This document shows positions 59,298 through 64,000 of a stretch of 64,000 bases of DNA, one piece after another. Origin of the DNA: Paulinella micropora (Eukaryota; Cercozoa; Imbricatea; Euglyphida; Paulinellidae); the NCBI GenBank assembly GCA_019918135.1, contig WBZZ01000016.1:49811-113810 (forward strand), read 5' to 3'. Each line of letters starts with the position of its first letter. Positions within the stretch are counted from its first letter, which is position 1. Position numbers and translations under genes: made by a program. The notes beneath the pieces were generated by a model. The model did not search any database and was not told the origin of the DNA. It saw only the letters and a list, made by a program, of their open reading frames with translations.

Positions 59298-60337
59298 TCA
59301 TTTCCAGTGGATGAACAGCTTCGAGCTGACTCCCTGAGGAACCTGAGGATGATACAGTAGTACAATATCCCCGACCTGAAATCTGACTTGATCCAGGTGT
59401 GCCTGCCTGACACCTTCAGCATCAGTCTTCCTGCGCTCCGCCTCCCTATGCGCCTGTACTATTTGCTCCGCCTCCATCTTCGCCCGAAGTCTCACCCCAA
59501 ACAGCTCATCCTGATCTGCCCATGAATCTTTTGGGTGCAGCAGTGAGGCTGGGATGGCGGGCTCACGCCCATATACCAATTGGTATGGCGAGACGGAACC
59601 TTTTGAACCACCTAACGCTGTAGAGGGTAGGCAATTCATAGCAAAGGCAAACGAGGATGCTGCCTCCACCCATGCCTTTTGGTTCTCCTTCTTCATACAA
59701 TACATCTTCAGCGCGGCCTTGAGGGGTCTATGCACCTCTCTATCTTGCCGTTCGCTCTGGGGTTATAGGCGGTGACATATTGCCATTTCATGCCGTAATA
59801 TGCAGATAGCTTGTCGATGACTTCATTATTAAAGTCAGAGCCTTGATCTGAGCATATTTTTCTCTGCACCCCAATCTGTGAGATGATCCTGTCAATCAAC
59901 GCCTTGGCTGTTGTTTCTCCCGTAACGTCTTTGACTGGGACCACCCATACATATTTGGTGGCTCTGTCTATGGCCGTTAGAAGGTATCTGTAACCTTCCG
60001 TCGTGACCGAGAAAGGTCCTACATGATCGGTGTGTAAGAAGTCGAACATTCCTAAGTGTAAAGGAAAAGTCCCGATCAGGCCAAAATTCGCCTTCAATGG
60101 TGTTTTGGATGTCTTGCATGGGATGCATGCATTGACCTGTTCATCAATATTCTCCTTCATCTCCTTCCACCAGAATCGTCTCGAAATGAACATATGCGTT
60201 CTTTGTCGGCCCGGGTGCGCCAGTAGTAGGCAGTTATGAGCAGCGACAAAAATGATGTGTCTGAGTTTCTCAGGAACCCAGAGAGTCCATTTGTCTGGTT
60301 GTGATGCATAGCGCCCGTGTTGGCCTTTGTACCACAA
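59298..60337 (-). pseudogene. Retroelement integrase (HHCC zinc finger, DDE)
   Basis: Zinc finger H-x-H...C-x-x-C within HNCLLLAHPGRQRTH and NACIPCKTSK; core Asp in LHTDHVGPF, Asp in CSDQGSDFNN and Glu in NGKIERC. A frameshift at about 59,725 then shifts to the frame with PLKAALKMYCMKKENQKAWV and the terminal QVGDIVLLYHPQVP (GPY/F-like SH3 part). Confidence 0.8.
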
Positions 60338-61227
60338 GAGACAGTCTCTCCACCCATCTCCTTCTGTTGCCCCTTAATCTCCTTCGTCATTTTCAGCTCG
60401 TTCGGGTTCTTGTATAGCTGTATTAGCTCTTTGAACTCCAGATCGAGAGCCTGTTGCTGTCTCCATGCAGTGGGTGAGGCTATGTGGATAGTCCCATCCT
60501 CTAGCTGCACTCCTATCCTCTCAGGGTTTTCTTCTAACTCCTCCTTGTTCTCCTGCGGGGGTTCCACATATGCTTCTTGCTTAATCTCTTCTTGTTTTAT
60601 CTCCGCCTGCATATTCTCATAATATGCTTCATAGGACCACTCAGCATCCTCGAGGACATGTGCTGTACAACATATCCCATGATCCGGACCTTGCGGGCTA
60701 TGACGTAGACCCGATCGGTTATATCGGACCCCTCTCGCCATCTGCATCGACTCGATATGATGCACTTCGTATGTGCAGTCTGGGGATAGATCCTCCATTT
60801 CTGCTGATGATACGAGAGCTGCCACTTCTGAGTGAAACTCTAGCCTGGAGAGGCTGTCAGCGACAACATTTCGCTTGCCGGGTAGATGGACCATTGTAAA
60901 ATTGAAACATGACAAGAATACCTGCCATCTCGCTAGACGGCCAGTCTGTTCATGATTCATCAGCCATACTAAATTCTGGTGATCAGTCCTTACTATAAAC
61001 TGAGGTCCACCCCATAAATACTCTCTCAACCGTTTGAGGGCCCAGACCACCGCCAGTGCCTCTCTCTGTCTCGTACAATAGTTTCGCTCCGCCGAGCACA
61101 ACTTTCTACTTATAAACATGATCGGGCGCAACTTTTTCTCCTCATCTTCCTGTTGTAAGACTGCGCCGATCGCGAACTTTGATGCGTCTGTGTCGACTAC
61201 GAATTGCTTCGAAAAGTCGGGCATCAT
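60157..61227 (-). pseudogene. Retroelement RNase H domain
   Basis: FVVDTDASKFAIGAVLQQED then RNYCTRQREALAVVWALKRL and VRTDHQNLVWLMNHEQTGRL give the RT-linked RNase H with its Asp/Glu/Asp positions. GKRNVVADSLSRL closes the domain. The rest is a charged spacer before the integrase zinc finger. It ends by frameshift near 60,300. Confidence 0.75.
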
Positions 61228-62308
61228 CAGCAGAGTCCGCCATCCTTCGGATCTTTGTAGATGAGATCTTTGAGCGTGTTGTACGCTTCTAAGGCTTCAT
61301 CATCCCACTTCTCAAAATCACCGAAGTCGATCATTCTCTCCAACTTAGCCCGAGTTGCACCCCAATTGGGTATCAACTGGCTGTAATATTGCGCCATCGC
61401 AAGAAATGAGTGGAGCTCTGTGTGATTCTTCGGCCTCTGCCGGCTCATGATCTCCTCCCTCTTCTCTTTGGATATCGAGACTCTATTGTAAGAGATTTCG
61501 TACCCCAAATATGTCACGCTTGTCTTTGCGAGTTGACATTTCTTCAAATTACATTTCAGGCTAAATAGTTTGATACGCCTGAAAATGTCTGTTAGATGGT
61601 CGATGTGCTCTTCCATCGTATTGGAGTACACGATAATGTCATCGATGTAACAAATGCGTACTCTCCCGCCTTCTGTCCTCTTCTCCTCATGAAACCTCCC
61701 TCTGTCTGGTCATCATATTTGCTACTCAGCATGCTTTGCATCGCTTTCTGAAAGAGTCCCGGGGCCTGTTTGAGTCCCATCGGAAGTACTTTCCACTGAT
61801 ATATCTCCATTTCTACTACAAATGCAGTCAGCCATCTGGACTTTTCATCCAGTGATTTGCCAGAAGCCATTCTTCAGATCAATGACTGAGTATAGCTTGG
61901 CGTTCCGCAATACTCGCCTTCCTTCTTCAAGAGTAGGTAATGGATTTCGTTCCTCCTCTAAAATTTTATTGACGCGGGCATAGTTAACCGTTAAGCGCCA
62001 TTCTCCTCCCGGTTAGGCACCAGTCTCGGTTGGGAAACTATTGGAGATGTCGATCTCTCAATGAAATCCTCATCGAGTAACTGCCGTGCTTGTTCTTCTG
62101 CGATCTTTGCTTCATGTATATTCAGATTTGCCCGTCGTGGCGCCGGGGAAGGCTCAGCACCTGGTATTTTACAAATAACCGCAGTGAAGTCTTCCGGCTT
62201 GACACCTCCCGCTTGAGGGGGTCAAAAATCATTTTGTTCGCCTTCAATCTCTCTTTCAAAACCTCTTTCTCCTTCTCCGTACCTGCTCCTCCTGCCAATA
62301 TTTCTCGT
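61228..62308 (-). pseudogene. Retroelement reverse transcriptase, fragmented
   Basis: Minus strand. Recognisable RT pieces in more than one frame: a segment around 62,090-62,000 with EEQARQLLDEDFIERSTSPI; LYSVIDLKNGFWQI near 61,880; KVLPMGLKQAPGLFQKAMQS (61,780-61,720); the catalytic YIDD box near 61,640 (ICYIDDIIVYSN, split between frames); and LKKCQLAKTSVTYLGYEISY (61,550-61,490). At least two frameshifts and a stop. Confidence 0.75.
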
Positions 62309-63169
62309 CTATCGCCGCCTTAAACTCCTCCTCTGACATTCTCTTTTGATGCTTGAGGGGTGCTCTGTCCTCCTCCAAGCCCAACTCTTTTTCTGATATA
62401 TCGTCCATTCCCTTTTTTCATATGTGGCAGTGTCTGGTTCGTCGTCCTCCGCCAGACCTACCAACATATCTATTAATCTCGCATATTGCAACGGAGCTTT
62501 TCGGGTGTAGAAACCATCGAAGCATGTGAATGCTTGAGGAATCAATTTCAACTTGTCCTGGTCTCTGAGCTTCCGCTTGTATGCACTGCTCTGCTCACGA
62601 GTCCCGAGACGACAAGCCACCACTAAGTGTTGCTTCCGTGAGGGCACCGGTATCGGATGATCAATAAGCCGGTCCCGTATCTCCTGCGCCCATATCGCCT
62701 TCTCATTGTACGGGAGTATGACCGTATATGGTTTATTATTTTCAAAAAGAGTGCGCAGGCACTTTTTCACTTCTGTCAGTGAGCGCGGCCACGTAGGCTC
62801 GTCACCCCAGAATTCGGTAATAAAGCTTTTAATATCTTCTGCCGGGATATCAGGGAGTCGTCCCCTTCTCCTCGGTATAAACTCCTGTCTGTCCTTCTCT
62901 TCCACCTCTACGTGAAAGCAATACCCGTTGGTAATATATACATCGGCCCCTGCTCCTTCTTCAAATCTCGCCAACGATGGGCACCTTTTTCCCATGCATA
63001 TAATCTCCTCTTTCCTCTTTTCAATGAGATCGTCTATCGACTTTTTATCCCATTGTGTAGAGACTGTAGCCGTATAGACCTCCGCCTCTCTCTTGTCTGA
63101 CAGGTTTGAACCATCTTTAGACACCGCGTCCGTTGGCATATATGCCTCATATGCGTGTGTAATGGCCAC
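62309..63169 (-). pseudogene. Retroelement pol, protease-RT linker region
   Basis: Same frame as the protease after the TAG. 286 open codons including KREAEVYTATVSTQWDKKSI and PEDIPAEDIKSFITEFWG-like acidic helical sequence (DIPAEDIKSFITEFWGDEPT). No domain recognised; it ends by frameshift near 62,309. Confidence 0.5.
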
Positions 63170-63940
63170 CTATTTCCCTTCCGATGCTACCCCTAGGTGT
63201 ACGGCCTCGTATGAGTCAATAGCATGGAGAGAGTCGACAGTATATTCTTCTCCTGGCTCTACGCCGTATATGACTCTTTTGGCGGCGCAATCAATCACTA
63301 CGTTCATTGTCGCCAGTTGGTCGTACGACAAAAGAACAGATCCGTGGTATTCGGGGACAACGTACAAGTCCACTCGATATACTCGTCCGGATTTCAATTT
63401 AAAATTTAAAGTGATGATGCCCGTTATATCCGTCCGACTACTAACTCCTTTCAAGGTGCCAGATGATTTTTTCATACTAGTTTCTAACCACTCATGGTGT
63501 TTCGTAGTAAATTTCTGGCCGACAATATTAATATTCGCCATAGTATCATTACCAACGTTTATAAAGGTATTTAATGTTTCACAAAAAAGGTTCGTATAGC
63601 ATAAAGCGTCTGGCCGGTGACTTTTGAAGGCCAATACAAGGAGCTTGTGTTCTAAAATCTGTATCCTTTTCTCGAGGTTCGCCTCCTCCTCCCTTTCCGC
63701 CGTTTTTGTAATGTCTTTTTGGGTATTGTTCACAGGCGAAGGATGATTGTCCTTGCTTTCTCTGTTTGAGACCGTGAGGAGAGGTTGATGTCCTCCATCC
63801 TCCTTGTCTATTGTCTGTCTCGGCAAGTTGATAAGATTAACTGCCGGTTCTATTATTACTTTCTTCGGCTGTGGCTGCGACAGGCCCGCCTGCTTTCTCT
63901 TTGCCAGCGCTTTACTCGCTTGCCTATTAGCAGCATGCAC
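63170..63940 (-). pseudogene. Retroelement gag C-terminus and aspartic protease
   Basis: Contains INVGNDTMANINIVGQKFTT, at the place of the retropepsin D-T/S-G-A motif but with Met for Gly, then LYVVPEYHGSVLLSYDQLAT, which fits the second half of a retropepsin-like fold. The N-terminal part is Lys/Gln-rich. An in-frame TAG at 63,172-63,170 separates it from the following frame, which continues in the same register. Confidence 0.6.
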
Positions 63941-64000
63941 TGTTTGTTGTCGTGATGGGTGTACTGGTATTGTACTACCTTTGAGTTGGTCTGTGGCCTG

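Larger units (their letters stand above)
58621..64000 (-). mobile_element. Degenerate Ty3/gypsy-type LTR retrotransposon (runs off right edge)
   Basis: On the minus strand, in order: gag/protease region, spacer, reverse transcriptase, RNase H, zinc-finger plus DDE integrase, and an integrase tail. This PR-RT-RH-IN order is that of Ty3/gypsy elements. At least seven frameshifts or stops separate the parts, so the copy is dead. LTRs were not located: the 5' one would lie beyond 64,000 and the 3' one left of about 58,620. Confidence 0.85.

Noticed and set aside
1-64000. tRNA or rRNA genes
   Set aside because: No cloverleaf with a GGTTCGAATC-type T-arm or conserved rRNA segment was noticed by eye; a covariance-model scan would be needed to exclude them.

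Overview
The window is eukaryotic-type DNA in three compositional compartments. Bases 1 to about 48,600 are GC-rich. About 48,800 to 58,600 is strongly AT-rich. About 58,600 to 64,000 is a decayed LTR retrotransposon. Short GT-AG introns of about 40-55 bp can be read directly in several genes (46.4-47.8 kb, 26.2 kb and 55.7 kb), so this is not a prokaryotic or plain phage sequence. The GC-rich gene block at 25-46 kb has a large-DNA-virus flavour: an mRNA capping guanylyltransferase, an H4-like histone-fold protein, two tyrosine-recombinase-like proteins, a putative Ulp1/adenain-type cysteine protease, a 4-TM protein, and F-box/LRR and Sel1-repeat proteins. An endogenised or co-assembled nucleocytoplasmic or mirus-like virus is my preferred reading. 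No capsid, polymerase or packaging ATPase is visible, so the lineage is not proven.

Region 1-25 kb is a repeat landscape with few intact genes. It has six clusters of a roughly 430-bp module carrying palindromes TTTGGCGCCAAA and TTTTCCCGCGGG (both match the E2F/DP site), an 18-bp minisatellite, a dispersed 'GCTGAATTAAAGCTCGAC...GGCACTGAAAACTAGGAG' family, GC hairpins and segmental duplications. Between them lie an F-box/LRR gene (9.4-10.9 kb), a frameshifted LRR gene (15.8-16.5 kb), a Fanzor/TnpB C-terminal relic (15.7 kb), a nested palindrome (18.0-18.2 kb) and, just downstream of it, a 70-residue protein that copies the histone H3 N-terminal tail but has no histone fold.

Region 25-48.7 kb is gene-dense. 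In order: the spliced protease candidate; a Cys-rich protein with a second H3-tail-like start; a frameshifted recombinase; an unknown protein; an intact recombinase-like gene divergent from a double-RRM protein; a BspA/DUF285-like secreted protein; a 1,273-residue unknown; the capping enzyme; a 4-TM protein; the H4-like histone; a short spliced candidate; the Sel1 protein; and a spliced gene with a BRO/antirepressor-like start and a very long Lys/Glu tract.

Region 48.8-55.3 kb resembles a virus-derived mobile module (polinton/virophage-like style): a long fibre gene with a discoidin-like domain and an S74 chaperone domain, broken by one nucleotide; a one-TM protein; a charged protein; and a retroviral-type integrase. 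Flanking it are a spliced small gene, a coiled-coil gene, microsatellites and the degenerate Ty3/gypsy-type element (protease, RT, RNase H, integrase on the minus strand), which runs off the right edge.
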